From NCBI RefSeq assembly GCF_012641465.1, contig NZ_JABAIK010000003.1, forward strand, positions 1-64,000: a DNA stretch of 64,000 nt, written 5' to 3'. Below are positions 1 to 9,078 of the stretch, in pieces. The stretch's first letter is position 1. Each line of letters starts with the position of its first letter. A model generated the notes under the pieces. The model did no database searches. It was not told the origin of the DNA and saw only the letters and a program-made list of their open reading frames with translations. The position numbers and the translations under genes are program-made. The stretch is from Vibrio agarilyticus. Lineage in GTDB: Bacteria; Pseudomonadota; Gammaproteobacteria; Enterobacterales; Vibrionaceae.

Positions 1-152
1 GGCATGCGCGATATCAACTTTTTTGACTGGGCTATCTCCAGCGCCTCTTTCAGGATTTCGGTTTCCATGGTCATGGCAACGAACTTGGCTTTCTCTTGCG
101 GAGTATAACGACGGCGACGCTGTTCGCCAGTAAAAATTTCAATACGCTCCAT
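1..152 (-). pseudogene. IS3-family (IS2-group-like) OrfA, internally deleted and cut by the window edge
   Basis: Reading leftward from the ATG at 152 gives MERIEIFTGEQRRRR followed by YTPQEKAKFVAMTME, the typical start of an IS2-group OrfA (the helix-turn-helix subunit of an IS3-family transposase). It then jumps directly to TEILKEALEIAQSKKLISR, which is normally the C-terminal end of such proteins. The middle of the usual roughly 100-residue protein, including most of the HTH and the leucine-zipper-like stretch, is missing. The frame stays open to base 1, so the rest of the element (orfB) would lie outside the window. The family call comes from remembered sequence patterns. The internal deletion is inferred from the shortened distance between the two conserved ends. 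Confidence 0.6.
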
Positions 153-195
153 AGGCACTCCTTAAAGATAGGTCTAAGCCTATCGCTTAACTAAT

Positions 196-225
196 GAGTG
201 TCCGTTTTAATTGGGGGCTATTACA
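196..225 (-). repeat. Candidate terminal inverted repeat of the IS3-family element
   Basis: Upstream of the OrfA remnant the minus strand reads TGTAATAGCCCCCAATTAAA and continues into a GGACACTC motif. It begins with TG, as IS3-family ends do, and lies about 45 bases before the orfA start, the expected place for a left terminus. The partner end is outside the window, so the assignment is tentative. Confidence 0.35.
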
Positions 226-233
226 AAACCGAT

Positions 234-259
234 AAAAAAACGCCAACACAATGTTGGCG
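234..259 (-). terminator. Rho-independent terminator for brnQ
   Basis: On the minus strand CGCCAACA-TTG-TGTTGGCG forms a perfect 8-bp stem with a 3-base loop and is followed directly by seven T. It lies about 190 bases past the brnQ stop and just before the presumed IS end, so the element appears to have inserted downstream of the brnQ transcript. Confidence 0.85.
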
Positions 260-450
260 CGGCAATAGGGAGAAAGCGTACATAATATGGTCATTGCGAG
301 AACGCTATCTTATGACACTCAAAGCATAGTGAAGAGTGCCATTACCTATGATGACATAGAGATGACTTTTCTTGCTTGGTATCCATCTCCCATTTATTGC
401 GCTGTTTTTTAATAAAAACTGGCGTAAGTTTTAGCGTTAAACTAGAGCCG

Positions 451-1770
451 CTAAGATGTAATCTTGGCTCGTGGCATAAGAAATGACAGAAACAGCATGA
501 TGGCACAGGGCAGTAACCAAGCCAGTCCTATGTGATATAAAGGTAAAAAATCAAATGCTGTCATCGGGGCTCCTACTGCGCGAGTGGCATCAACGAGTGA
601 GAACAGTAGGGCGATAAGTAAAATAAAGCGGTATGCTACTGGCGGATTGGGCAAAAATTTGTGTAGCAAGCTCAACACAATTAAGCAGATGGCGACAGGA
701 TAGAGCACATACAGTACAGGTACTGAGAGTGCGATGAGCAGTTCAAGTCCAATATTGGTCACTAAGCCACACGCAGTGGCAACCAAGGCTAGCCAACGGC
801 GATAGCTTAACGATGTTAGCTGCGAAAAGTAATCGGCGCAGGCAGAGATTAATCCCACAACGGTGGTAAAACAGGCCAGTACAATGATAAGCGCGAGCAG
901 CCAAAGGCCCGCTGGCCCAAACCAATGATCGACATAGGCGATGAGGATCTCTCCGCCATTGCCGACCGGTTGCAGTAATCCCGTTGATGTGGCGCCAATG
1001 TAAAACAGCGCTGAATAAACAAAGGTCAAACCGGCCGCAGCAATCAACGCGGCAAATAAGAGATAGCGCCCAAGCAGTTTTTTTTCCGTTACCCCTTTTT
1101 TCTTCATAATATCAATAAGCAAAACGCCAAACATCAGGGCCGCAAGCGTATCCATTGTGTTGTACCCTTGCAAAAATCCCGCACTGAAGGCGCGGTGGCG
1201 ATAGATTGATTGCGCAGCTTCAATCGGGCTAAAAGGGAACAGCATAACGGCGATGGCAAGCACCAAAAGTGCCAGAAATAAAAGCGGAGTGAGCCATTTT
1301 CCTATTGCATCGAGCAGCGTGCCTCGTGATAACGCGGCGGCAAAGCTCAAACCAAAAAACAGCAGTGAAAACAGCGCGAGCGCCCCATCACTCGGCTCAG
1401 TTAAGAAAGGTTCAACCCCCATTTCAAACGCAACTAAGCCAGCCCTTGGGGCGGCAAAAGCAGGCCCGATAATGATGAAAATCAGCACGGCAATAATGGT
1501 TGCCGTTCGTTTGGGCAAGGCGGCGGTCATCGCATGCCATCCGCCGCCAGAAAGGGCCATCGCAATGAGTGCAAGCAAGGGCAACCCCACAGCCGTAAGT
1601 AGAAAACCTAGGCCAGTGACAACCACCTCGTCCCCGGCCTGCCAGCCCGCAAAAGGAGGAAAAATGATGTTTCCGGCACCTAGGAAGAAGGCAAACGTGG
1701 TCAGCCCAAGTGCGATGATATCGAACAGCGAAAAGGATTGTGATTTAGACGGCAAGCCCGTGTTATCCAT
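451..1770 (-). CDS. brnQ: Branched-chain amino acid:cation symporter, BrnQ (LIV-II carrier)
   Basis: This 439-residue, very hydrophobic protein has about twelve predicted membrane segments across its whole length. The N-terminal region contains the family-typical FFLGAGNIIFPPFAGWQAG stretch (residues about 28-46), characteristic of BrnQ carriers that import leucine, isoleucine and valine with Na+ across the inner membrane. The length matches the family (about 430-440). The gene stands alone, with its own terminator downstream, and is divergent from the nucleotidyltransferase gene across a 245-bp AT-rich spacer that must hold both promoters. The start at 1770 gives a normal short polar N-terminus before the first segment. 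No damage is visible. The family call is firm; substrate preference among the three amino acids cannot be read from the sequence. Confidence 0.93.
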   Translation of the reverse strand: MDNTGLPSKSQSFSLFDIIALGLTTFAFFLGAGNIIFPPFAGWQAGDEVVVTGLGFLLTAVGLPLLALIAMALSGGGWHAMTAALPKRTATIIAVLIFIIIGPAFAAPRAGLVAFEMGVEPFLTEPSDGALALFSLLFFGLSFAAALSRGTLLDAIGKWLTPLLFLALLVLAIAVMLFPFSPIEAAQSIYRHRAFSAGFLQGYNTMDTLAALMFGVLLIDIMKKKGVTEKKLLGRYLLFAALIAAAGLTFVYSALFYIGATSTGLLQPVGNGGEILIAYVDHWFGPAGLWLLALIIVLACFTTVVGLISACADYFSQLTSLSYRRWLALVATACGLVTNIGLELLIALSVPVLYVLYPVAICLIVLSLLHKFLPNPPVAYRFILLIALLFSLVDATRAVGAPMTAFDFLPLYHIGLAWLLPCAIMLFLSFLMPRAKITS

Positions 1771-2015
1771 TGCACACTCATACCAAATATTGTGTGATTA
1801 GCGTGGCAAACATTTGTTTTTTGCGCAAATCGACATGAATGAGCTTAAGGCAAGTTTTGTCGCTATTGAGTACAGCATAAAGCACTAACTTGCTGGTTCC
1901 ACGGACAATCTATCTTTTGCATTGCACCAAAAATAATTTCACTATATTCTGGAATGCTGCGTTAATTTTACCGCACTAGCTGCTTTGCAGCTCTTCTCTT
2001 GAATTAAGGTAAAAT

Positions 2016-2819
2016 ATGAAATTTCCTAGCACGCTTCCTACGCCGCATCGCACCTTATTGGAAACCATCATTACGCGTTTCAGCGCTGATCCGCGCATCG
2101 CTGGCATCGCGGCAAGTGGCTCTTATACCACCAATACGATGGATATCTACAGCGATCTCGATTTGGTCATCGCTTGCGCCGCGTCAGATTATGCTTCGGT
2201 AATGCACGAGCGATTTGCGCTGATTGAACAATTGGATGGGGGCGTCGCCGCTTTTAGTGGCGAACATGTTGGTGAACCTCGATTGGTCATTGCGCTGTTT
2301 GCGCCCAAATGGGCTGACGAGCCGATTCATGTCGATTTTAAGTTTGTTGCGCTCGAGGATGCCGCTCAACGTGTCGATCCTTGTCAAGTTTTGTGGGAGC
2401 GCGAGGGAGAACTGAGTCAGATCTACGCATCGTCAACGCCCTATTACCCTCAACCCGAACCACAGTGGATTGAGGAACGTTTTTGGACATGGGTTCATTA
2501 TGGCGCGACAAAGATTGCTCGAGGCGAATATTTTGAAGCGGTTGAGTTTCTCTCTTTTTTGCGCACGACGGTATTGTCGCCATTAGCGTTACGTCAATCG
2601 CAGCAAACGCCTTCGGGTGTTCGCAAACTGGAAACTAGGCTGCCTGAGTTTGCTCTCGAACTTGGCAAAACCGTGGTTAAGCCAGAAAAATTGTCGCTAA
2701 TTGATGCGTTAAATCGCGTCATCACGCTTTATCTTCGCTTGCGAGAAAATGAAGTGGTGATTAAGCGCGAAGCAGCGCAGCAAGTTAGCATGGATTATGT
2801 TGCTCGTTTACTAAATTAA
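2016..2819 (+). CDS. Nucleotidyltransferase-fold protein (NTP_transf_2 / aminoglycoside adenylyltransferase-like)
   Basis: The 267-residue protein has the polymerase-beta-type nucleotidyltransferase signature near its N-terminus: a glycine-serine turn (AASGSYTTNT) followed about ten residues later by the paired acidic motif SDLDLV, and a third acidic position in HVDFKF (about residue 108). These would bind metal and NTP. The rest is helical, as in aminoglycoside 6-adenylyltransferase-like proteins. The start at 2016 is preceded by TAAGGTAA. It appears monocistronic; the next gene is convergent. Family members transfer nucleotides to small molecules, and some resemble resistance enzymes, but the substrate is unknown and no resistance role should be assumed. 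Confidence 0.75.
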   Translation: MKFPSTLPTPHRTLLETIITRFSADPRIAGIAASGSYTTNTMDIYSDLDLVIACAASDYASVMHERFALIEQLDGGVAAFSGEHVGEPRLVIALFAPKWADEPIHVDFKFVALEDAAQRVDPCQVLWEREGELSQIYASSTPYYPQPEPQWIEERFWTWVHYGATKIARGEYFEAVEFLSFLRTTVLSPLALRQSQQTPSGVRKLETRLPEFALELGKTVVKPEKLSLIDALNRVITLYLRLRENEVVIKREAAQQVSMDYVARLLN

Positions 2820-2829
2820 ATGTGACGCA

Positions 2830-3393
2830 CTATTGAGTGCATTGAGCTTGGCGCGCTTGCTGATGCGCGCCATGTTCAGGCGCTTGCGCCTGTGATTGAG
2901 TCATCTTTCTTTCATCTTTCGCGGCAAGAGAGTCAATATGATAGGAGCGATGAGGTACTGGGTGTTTGTGACCATTGACTAACTGATATAGATAGACCGA
3001 GCAGCCATTGTAGACAGAAACGATGAGCGCTTCGTAGTCTTGATTTGGCTTTGGACTAAAGATGGTTGTTATCGCGCACTGGCGAGTCGGCAGCGATTTG
3101 CTGTATTGATGCATGTCCACATCGTAACCAAATGAGAACGCTATTGAGCCCTCGGCATTAATGGTCATTTCTTTTGTTTCCATCTGTTTGATTTGACTTG
3201 CCCCACGCCAATCTTGGCACACGCTGGGTTTGTGATGCACAATCAAGGCCGCATCATTCGCGCCTTGATTTGAAAAGCGAATAGACGCTGTATCAGGGGC
3301 TTTTTCAGGACGGAGGTCGGTCATTTGGCAGCCGCACAACAGAATAAAGCTAGCGGCGTTAACACTGTGGCGATAGTAACGACAGGCAATCAT
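2830..3393 (-). CDS. Hypothetical lipoprotein
   Basis: This 187-residue protein starts with a short basic region and a hydrophobic stretch ending in a lipobox-like LLCGC (cysteine about residue 22), suggesting lipid-anchored export to the periplasm or outer membrane. An AAGGA Shine-Dalgarno sits six bases before the ATG. The body is soluble, with several cysteines (in SVCQDW, RQCAIT and NGCSVY) that could form disulfides. The last 25 residues are a Gln/Ala/His-rich polar tail. It is convergent with the nucleotidyltransferase gene, with only 10 bases between stops. I do not recognise the family. Confidence 0.6.
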   Translation of the reverse strand: MIACRYYRHSVNAASFILLCGCQMTDLRPEKAPDTASIRFSNQGANDAALIVHHKPSVCQDWRGASQIKQMETKEMTINAEGSIAFSFGYDVDMHQYSKSLPTRQCAITTIFSPKPNQDYEALIVSVYNGCSVYLYQLVNGHKHPVPHRSYHIDSLAAKDERKMTQSQAQAPEHGAHQQARQAQCTQ

Positions 3394-3427
3394 GGTCGAT
3401 CCTTGTTGCTATGATTAGGGCGCGGTT

Positions 3428-3580
3428 TATACCCGTCCAACTTGAAGTTGCAGTGCTTTTCGTTACAAAGTAAGGGACGGGCACTCACAAACCTCATCAC
3501 ATAGTTTACCTATGTTCACGAAGTGCTCTAACGCTTTGTTCGCTGGTCGCTTACCTGCATCTTGAAGTCACTTGGGTATA
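3428..3580. repeat. ERIC-like intergenic palindrome, family A, copy 1
   Basis: The element is bounded by TATACCC at the left and GGGTATA at the right, with near-complementary arms (ACTTGAAGTTGC against GCATCTTGAAGT). Its core is CTCATCACATAGTTTACCTATG followed by TTCACGAAGTGCT. The same core recurs at six other places in this window. The pattern resembles the ERIC/IRU elements of enterobacteria and vibrios, which form long RNA hairpins when transcribed. The remaining bases up to the next gene at 3851 hold no ORF that I can support. Confidence 0.8.
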
Positions 3581-3850
3581 CTTGTGTCATTAACCCTAGC
3601 AGTCCTCTTCGTACCACACGGCTCTTTTTCCCATTTTGTCGCTATGCTGCAACGACCGTGACACTGCGCATTTGGTTTTCTCGCATTCTGCGAACAATCA
3701 AAGTCTTTCTCCCAGATTTATTCTCAAGCTAAGAAATACTGCCTATCAAAAATCTTAACTGATTGTAATAAAAGGTTTTAAATTTCTGGCCTCATTTTTG
3801 TATTTCTCAGTGCATTCGTGTGGTGCAGGTGGAATGACAGAGAGAGCATA

Positions 3851-5521
3851 ATGATGATAAGACGAGCAGCGTTGTTGGTGGGGTGTGGGTTGAGTGGTTT
3901 TGTGCAAGCGCTTACCGTTGCAGATTTAACTTTTGAGTCAGGCAGTGAGGCCAGTGGTTACTCTCCCCTCGGCGCGCCCAATGCGCTCTATTCGGTGAGC
4001 GTGCCTGAAAATGTCCTAAATGATGTTTATGGTATGGTGCCCGAAGGCACGCCAGTCAATCCCGCCTACATCGCAGCCGATAAGCTCTCAAGTATTGTGA
4101 TTGACAATGACTTAAATGGGGCGAGCCATGCTAACGCGACCATAACGTTTCTCAATGAAGGGGCAGGGTATCGCAACGCGCTCGGTTATTTTGTTTATGA
4201 TGCGAATAACCCACCAAGTGATGTCGACGATATCATCAACCACACCATCGTATTTCCAAATGCTTCCAAAGCGAATGCGGGGGAGCTAGTTCAAGGAGAC
4301 TCGCTCGATCTCGACGTGGCATTATTACCGGGTCAAGCGTTGGGATTTTTCTTAATTCCGAATGGCTGGGGCGGTGGCTTTAATAGCATTGGTTCGCTTG
4401 GTCCTTGGAACTCGCCGTTTTATTCTCTTTCCAGTTTGAATCCAGAATCGAGCGCAGAAAATCGACGTCATAATGTGGCATTTATTGATGTTGAAAACGA
4501 GTTTTTAGTGATTGGCTTTGAAGATCTTTATCGCCCTCATGGTGATAATGATTTTAATGATTTGTTGTTTACCGTGTCGGTGACACCCTTTTCCGCCATT
4601 GATGGGGTCGATGTCGAAGGCGTGCTTAATGATAATTTTCAACCTCTGGTTCCCGTCGATAGCGATCAATTAACCACGTCAGTCTATCCCACAGCAAATG
4701 GTTACGCGACGTTAGCATTTGAAGATCGCTGGCCGCAAATGGGCGATTATGACTTTAATGACGTGGTATGGCGCTATCGCATTACGGAGCAACTGACGGC
4801 TGCGCAAGCGGTGAAGCGAATTGATATCGACTACACATTACAAGCAATGGGCGCTGGCTATGCCAATGGGTATGCGCTGCATCTTCCCAATGTTGACGCG
4901 GCTAACATCAGTTCCCTTGCAGTAAAACGTAATGGCAGCTTAGTTGAGCACACGGTATTACAAAGTGGCAGTGACACTGTGCTTGTTATCTCACCAAATC
5001 TACAACATGACTTACAAGCCCTAGGCCAAATTGACGCTACGTGTCCTTACTATCGCACGCAAACCGCGTGTCTTGGTCAGCAAGATGAAAACGCATTGTC
5101 GTTTACTCTATCTGTTGAATTTGATACTGCCGTTGCGCGTAACCTCATTGGCACACCACCTTATGATGGTTTCATTTTTGCGGCGGCGGGAGAATACCAC
5201 GGAAGCTTTGTCGCATCACCACCGGGAATGAGCTGGCAAACACATTTAAAAGCCTTTGCAGGAACGTCGGAAATGGATAACACGCTTTTTGGACTACTCG
5301 ATGACGCGTCAAATGCAACCAGCCATTTTGTGACGCCGAATAATATGCCGTGGGCAATTAATTTACGTGACGAGTGGGATCATCCAATTGAAAACAAAGA
5401 CATTAGCCACGCTTATTTGCAATTTGTCGATTGGGTAGATAGCGAAGGCGAAAGCAACACGGGTTGGTACATGGCACCAGAAGCACAGTCGGTTATTTCA
5501 AACACTCATTCCTCACTTTAA
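3851..5521 (+). CDS. Secreted LruC-domain / DUF4114 protein
   Basis: From the ATG at 3851 the protein has 556 residues and starts with a signal peptide (MMIRRAALLVGCGLSGFVQA). An in-frame GTG at 3818 would add a charged leader, so I prefer 3851. Two acidic motifs stand out. GFEDLY...GDNDFNDLLF at about residues 222-242 is typical of DUF4114. FEDRW...GDYDFNDVVW at about residues 287-304 is the hallmark of the LruC domain. Both Asp/Asn-rich DxDFND loops look like calcium sites. LruC proteins are exported surface or secreted proteins with no established biochemical role. The lipoprotein gene starts ten bases downstream and is probably co-transcribed. A few cysteines (CPYYRTQTAC) could form a disulfide. 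Confidence 0.8.
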   Translation: MMIRRAALLVGCGLSGFVQALTVADLTFESGSEASGYSPLGAPNALYSVSVPENVLNDVYGMVPEGTPVNPAYIAADKLSSIVIDNDLNGASHANATITFLNEGAGYRNALGYFVYDANNPPSDVDDIINHTIVFPNASKANAGELVQGDSLDLDVALLPGQALGFFLIPNGWGGGFNSIGSLGPWNSPFYSLSSLNPESSAENRRHNVAFIDVENEFLVIGFEDLYRPHGDNDFNDLLFTVSVTPFSAIDGVDVEGVLNDNFQPLVPVDSDQLTTSVYPTANGYATLAFEDRWPQMGDYDFNDVVWRYRITEQLTAAQAVKRIDIDYTLQAMGAGYANGYALHLPNVDAANISSLAVKRNGSLVEHTVLQSGSDTVLVISPNLQHDLQALGQIDATCPYYRTQTACLGQQDENALSFTLSVEFDTAVARNLIGTPPYDGFIFAAAGEYHGSFVASPPGMSWQTHLKAFAGTSEMDNTLFGLLDDASNATSHFVTPNNMPWAINLRDEWDHPIENKDISHAYLQFVDWVDSEGESNTGWYMAPEAQSVISNTHSSL

Positions 5522-5531
5522 GGAGTTCACT

Positions 5532-5981
5532 ATGAAACCATTAAATCTAGCCTTAAGTGTTCTGCCGCTATCGATTTTACTGACGGCTTGTGGCGGCGGG
5601 AATGACGGCGGTGGTTCGTCGTCTTCAGGAAGTGTACCCAGTACGCCCAGCCCGATTTCTACTGCCGATCTCTACGCATCCCCAGATTTTTCGTTTGATG
5701 TTGGGCAGAACATTACCTTGTCCATTGACTATCAAAATGTCGGTGCTGGTGCGCTAACCCTGTTTAGTCAAACTTTAGATTTAGGCGGTAGCCTAATCGC
5801 AGACCCGACGTCGAGAGTGTTAACTCTGCGCCCGTCAAATACATCAGCAGTGCAACTGGAGGTGAATCAAAATTGGCAGGAGATTTACGCGCAGTGGGTA
5901 CCAGAAAGCGCTGATGAACCAGAGCAGATGGTGGTGATAAAGCTTGATGCGGCATCAAATAGTTATCACATTGTGCTTTAG
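5532..5981 (+). CDS. Small lipoprotein partner of the LruC protein
   Basis: This 149-residue protein has a clear lipoprotein signal (LSILLTACGGG, cysteine about residue 20) followed by a Gly/Ser-rich flexible linker and a compact beta-rich domain. AAGGAG lies 7 bases before the ATG, and the gene starts ten bases after the LruC stop, so the two are almost certainly one transcript. I infer that it may anchor or chaperone the LruC protein at the cell surface. The family is not otherwise recognisable to me. Confidence 0.7.
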   Translation: MKPLNLALSVLPLSILLTACGGGNDGGGSSSSGSVPSTPSPISTADLYASPDFSFDVGQNITLSIDYQNVGAGALTLFSQTLDLGGSLIADPTSRVLTLRPSNTSAVQLEVNQNWQEIYAQWVPESADEPEQMVVIKLDAASNSYHIVL

Positions 5982-6461
5982 TCGTGAGTAGAAATGCAGT
6001 TTAGCTATAGTTATTGAATAAGAAGTTTATTGATATGCTTTAATGATAATTAACGTATTAAACCATCACCATCCTTAATCTGTATCACACAGCATTAAAT
6101 TTTATAAACAAGCCTTCATTAATAGTGACGTTGTAAATCGTTAAATACGATAATAGAGTGATTATTATTCTATTATCGTGTTTATATAAATACCAAATTT
6201 AGCAATTGTTCCATATAAAGAATATAATGCGTTTCTTTTTGCTATCTAATGTTTTTTTTATAGTGAATGGCTCTATTGTGCTTTAGGTATTCAATATTTA
6301 CTATATTTTTACTGAGTTTTGATTAAATATTCTAAATGTCAGTAAAACTGAAGTAGAGTAAGATCTCGATCATGAAGATGTCTCATCGCTATTTGTCATT
6401 ATTGATATAGCAATAACACGTACCTATACTGAAGTTTATTTCTCGTAAAGATGAGATTGGT
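5982..6461. other. 480-bp AT-rich intergenic region
   Basis: There is no supportable ORF here. Base composition falls sharply compared with the genes to the left and stays low up to about 11.5 kb, so this marks the left edge of a compositionally distinct block. It holds one hairpin (6147-6179) and must contain the promoter of the lipoprotein operon starting at 6462. I see no att-like direct repeat or tRNA end. Confidence 0.6.
6147..6179. terminator. AT-rich hairpin, possible terminator of the LruC operon
   Basis: ACGATAATAG and CTATTATCGT form a perfect 10-bp inverted repeat around a 13-base loop, about 165 bases after the lipoprotein stop. The following bases (GTTTATATA) contain only a short T run, so termination is plausible but not certain. 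It could instead be a protein-binding palindrome. Confidence 0.4.
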
Positions 6462-7430
6462 ATGAGATTTTTGTACGTTTTCCTTATTTCAATTTTACTT
6501 GTTGCATGCAAAAGCACATCGATACCTAGCTGGTATCTTGTTGACGAAACTAGTGAAAATCAAGTAACTGCTGTCGGTGAAGGTTTCTCTTTAAAACAAG
6601 CAAAGTTAGCTGCACTTGAAGGTATTAACTCCAGACTTTGGACACAGGTAGAGTCCAGTCTTTCCACTAAAGAATCCGTAAGAAATATTAATGAAGATGA
6701 ATTTATTTCGAGCTATACCAATAATGATTTAAAAAGTAATACATCAAAGATAACGTTTAATTCAGTTAAATTTATCAAATCTGAACAGGCTGGAGATCTA
6801 TTTTATGTTAAAGCCAGTGTCTCAAAAGATAGCTTGATCGATCAGATGACTAAAGAAATTGAAATGGCTGAAGAGGATGCCAAAATTCAATATAAAAATA
6901 AAAATTCTTCAGACCCTATAAGATGGTGGTTAGAAAATAGAAATATAGATGAGAAAGTAGAATATGTTTTTGTTAGAAAATCAATATTATCTGGTTTAAA
7001 ACATAATATCCGTATTGACACTAAATTTATTAATAAACTATACAGTGAAATGGATCTCTATAAGGGAGATATCTTGATAAGAATTGATAATAATTCAAAA
7101 TCAAAACATTCATTGTTTGTTTCAGAAATTATTAATAAACAAGGTATCAAAACCACCAGAAAGAAATCTAAAAATAACTCGCATGTGCTTCAAATAGAAA
7201 ATATCTATAGAGAAGCTGAAGTAGGAGATGCTTTTATTGCTACGGTAATAACGGAATTTAGCTTAAAGAACCGTAAGGGCGAAATTATAGGTCAAAGTGA
7301 ATTAATTTCTACCGGAAATTCAGTGACAAACTTTTCCTTTGCAAAAGAAGGGGCCGAAAGACATTTTGCTGACCAGCTGGCTAATAAAGGGATATGGAAC
7401 TCCCTCAATATTCAATCACAATTAAAATAA
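6462..7430 (+). CDS. LPP20-like lipoprotein, first gene of an envelope cassette
   Basis: This 322-residue protein begins with a lipoprotein signal (ISILLVACKS, cysteine about residue 16). Residues about 35-125 resemble the LPP20 fold: a GEG turn, then an alanine-rich helix (SLKQAKLAALEGI) and later a strand ending in a FYVKASVSKDSL-type segment. LPP20-family lipoproteins include Helicobacter LPP20 and the vibrio flagellar protein FlgP. The C-terminal half, rich in Lys/Asn/Ile, is not assigned. The next gene starts 11 bases after its stop, and codon use is strongly AT-biased like the next four genes. I infer a cell-envelope accessory role shared with its neighbours. Confidence 0.65.
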   Translation: MRFLYVFLISILLVACKSTSIPSWYLVDETSENQVTAVGEGFSLKQAKLAALEGINSRLWTQVESSLSTKESVRNINEDEFISSYTNNDLKSNTSKITFNSVKFIKSEQAGDLFYVKASVSKDSLIDQMTKEIEMAEEDAKIQYKNKNSSDPIRWWLENRNIDEKVEYVFVRKSILSGLKHNIRIDTKFINKLYSEMDLYKGDILIRIDNNSKSKHSLFVSEIINKQGIKTTRKKSKNNSHVLQIENIYREAEVGDAFIATVITEFSLKNRKGEIIGQSELISTGNSVTNFSFAKEGAERHFADQLANKGIWNSLNIQSQLK

Positions 7431-7441
7431 GGTGCAATCAT

Positions 7442-8476
7442 ATGTTAAAAAAAGGAATTTTATCTTCTGCAATATGTGTTTTTTTAGGTGGATGCCAGCT
7501 GACAGGACCATCAGCAATTTGCACTCCAGACACTAAAGTTAACCTAGATACTGCAGAGGTTCCAGTCCAGTCAAGCGAAGATCGTCGTGTTATCGTCTTA
7601 CCTGTTGATATCAATTTCGACGATATGGCTAGTGATCAAATTACGGAAGTGCTAAGACAAAACTTGGAAACTCAGATCGCAGACTCGGGATCAAATCTGG
7701 TTGATAGAAGCGTAGCAAATAAACTTAAGCAAGAAATAAAATTAGCTGAACAAAGTGGTAAGTATAATGTGAATGGTGTGCCTATCGCTGATATGGCAAT
7801 AATAACCGAAGTCACAGCCAGTGATTTCTCTAAGAAATTTTCAGAAGCATTTAGTTATGTCAATGATGATGGAGAGCGAATTTCTGTTCCCGCAAAATGT
7901 AATTATAAAGTTACCGTAACAGCGACATCAAAAGTTGTCACAATTCCCGACATGAAACTTGTTAAACGAGTAACGCTAGTTGGCGATGAAACAAAAAATA
8001 CTAATACTAGGAATTCCAATTGTCCAATGAGTGAAATTGAGTACACCGGTATGGCAAGCAAAGCAGCAAAAGAGGCGGTAGAGTATAATCGTGAGTTTGC
8101 GATGATGCTCGCCCCTAGTGCGCCGGTACGTGAACTGCGTATATGTGAAGCCGGGACGATGGTGAAAATTGGAATGGGTTCAAATAAACAGGTTACCCCT
8201 GGAGCAGAAATCGCATTTTCAAAAATCATTATGAATGACGATGGTGAAGCAGAGACATTTGCTGCAGGTGAAGGAACTGTGGTTGATATTCCTCAGCATG
8301 GTATTAAAGAAAATTATGCGTGGGTTTCTATTGATGAAGAAACCGCCCTAAAAATCAAAGAAGGGGACGCTGCTCGAGTAATTCCTGAAGGTTGTGCTGC
8401 GTTTGATTTTGAATGCCATGCAAATGAGCTGGGAGTTGGTGATTTAGGACTTGATAAATTAGGTTTACCGCTATGA
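7442..8476 (+). CDS. CsgG-like lipoprotein
   Basis: The real start is the ATG at 7442, giving 344 residues with a lipoprotein signal (CVFLGGCQLT). A longer frame from 7394 overlaps the previous gene and lacks a signal. The region from about residue 45 (RRVIVLPVDINFDD) through VDRSVANKLKQEIKLAEQSG resembles the CsgG/LpoB/TolB-N fold, in which a strand is followed by a conserved LVDR...L..E helix. Relatives include the curli secretion lipoprotein CsgG, the PBP activator LpoB and flagellar FlgT-type proteins. The C-terminal part has a possible SH3-like region (GTVVDIPQHG...AWVSID). Its last four bases overlap the start of the next gene (ATGA), indicating translational coupling. Confidence 0.65.
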   Translation: MLKKGILSSAICVFLGGCQLTGPSAICTPDTKVNLDTAEVPVQSSEDRRVIVLPVDINFDDMASDQITEVLRQNLETQIADSGSNLVDRSVANKLKQEIKLAEQSGKYNVNGVPIADMAIITEVTASDFSKKFSEAFSYVNDDGERISVPAKCNYKVTVTATSKVVTIPDMKLVKRVTLVGDETKNTNTRNSNCPMSEIEYTGMASKAAKEAVEYNREFAMMLAPSAPVRELRICEAGTMVKIGMGSNKQVTPGAEIAFSKIIMNDDGEAETFAAGEGTVVDIPQHGIKENYAWVSIDEETALKIKEGDAARVIPEGCAAFDFECHANELGVGDLGLDKLGLPL

Positions 8477-9069
8477 AAACAATTGTAATGCTTGTACTTT
8501 CAACTTTAATCATATCTGGGTGTAATAGTAATCAATCGGTAGAAGATGCGCAAAATTTTGCACAGTGCACTTTTCCTGATTCACCAGAAACAGAAGCTCC
8601 AGCTTGGATTTGTGATGTAATGCCAGTTGATCTTGCCGCTGGTGCGCTCGGTTATGCGAAGAAAAGCGCTGCTGGGATTAGTATTCAGAGAAAACTAGCA
8701 GTTAATGATGCAAGAGTAACGCTTGCATCACAGTTTCAAACAGAGGTTAATAACTTATTTCGTCAAGCAATAGAGAGTCAAAGAGTCTCAAGCGAGGTAT
8801 TGCAGTCAGAACAGGTGATAGAAACATTTGAAAATGTTACTAAAAACGTGGTAAGCCGTTCGATATCCAATAGCAAATTAATTGTTAGTCAAGTAAGTCC
8901 GGCTGGTGGTTTATATGTGTTAGTTGGTATGGATGAAGAGTCGTTTAACAATAACTTGGATAAAGTTGTTGATGCCGCTAACTCCGACAGTCAATTATGG
9001 GATAAATTTAACAGTGAAAAAGCTGAGAAAGAATTGTCCTCAGTTTTGAGCTCTCTGAAAACCATGTAA
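8473..9069 (+). CDS. LPP20-family lipoprotein
   Basis: This 198-residue lipoprotein (STLIISGCNS, cysteine about residue 17) carries a clearer LPP20 domain than the first gene of the cassette. PAWICDV is followed by AAGALGYAKKSAAG and an alanine-rich helix (KLAVNDARVTLASQF), then a long amphipathic helix and a closing strand GLYVLVGMD. Two cysteines (QCTF and WICD) may pair. It overlaps the upstream gene by 4 bases. A strong 11-bp hairpin follows at 9079-9106. Together with 6462 and 7442 it resembles the LPP20 plus CsgG/TolB-like trio architecture seen in the FlgO/P/T flagellar proteins, but no flagellar genes are nearby. Confidence 0.7.
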   Translation: MKTIVMLVLSTLIISGCNSNQSVEDAQNFAQCTFPDSPETEAPAWICDVMPVDLAAGALGYAKKSAAGISIQRKLAVNDARVTLASQFQTEVNNLFRQAIESQRVSSEVLQSEQVIETFENVTKNVVSRSISNSKLIVSQVSPAGGLYVLVGMDEESFNNNLDKVVDAANSDSQLWDKFNSEKAEKELSSVLSSLKTM

Positions 9070-9078
9070 TCTTCATAA

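Noticed and set aside
1253-1801. 182-residue + strand ORF inside brnQ
   Set aside because: Antisense shadow of the conserved transporter; Lys/Ser/Ala-rich with no features.
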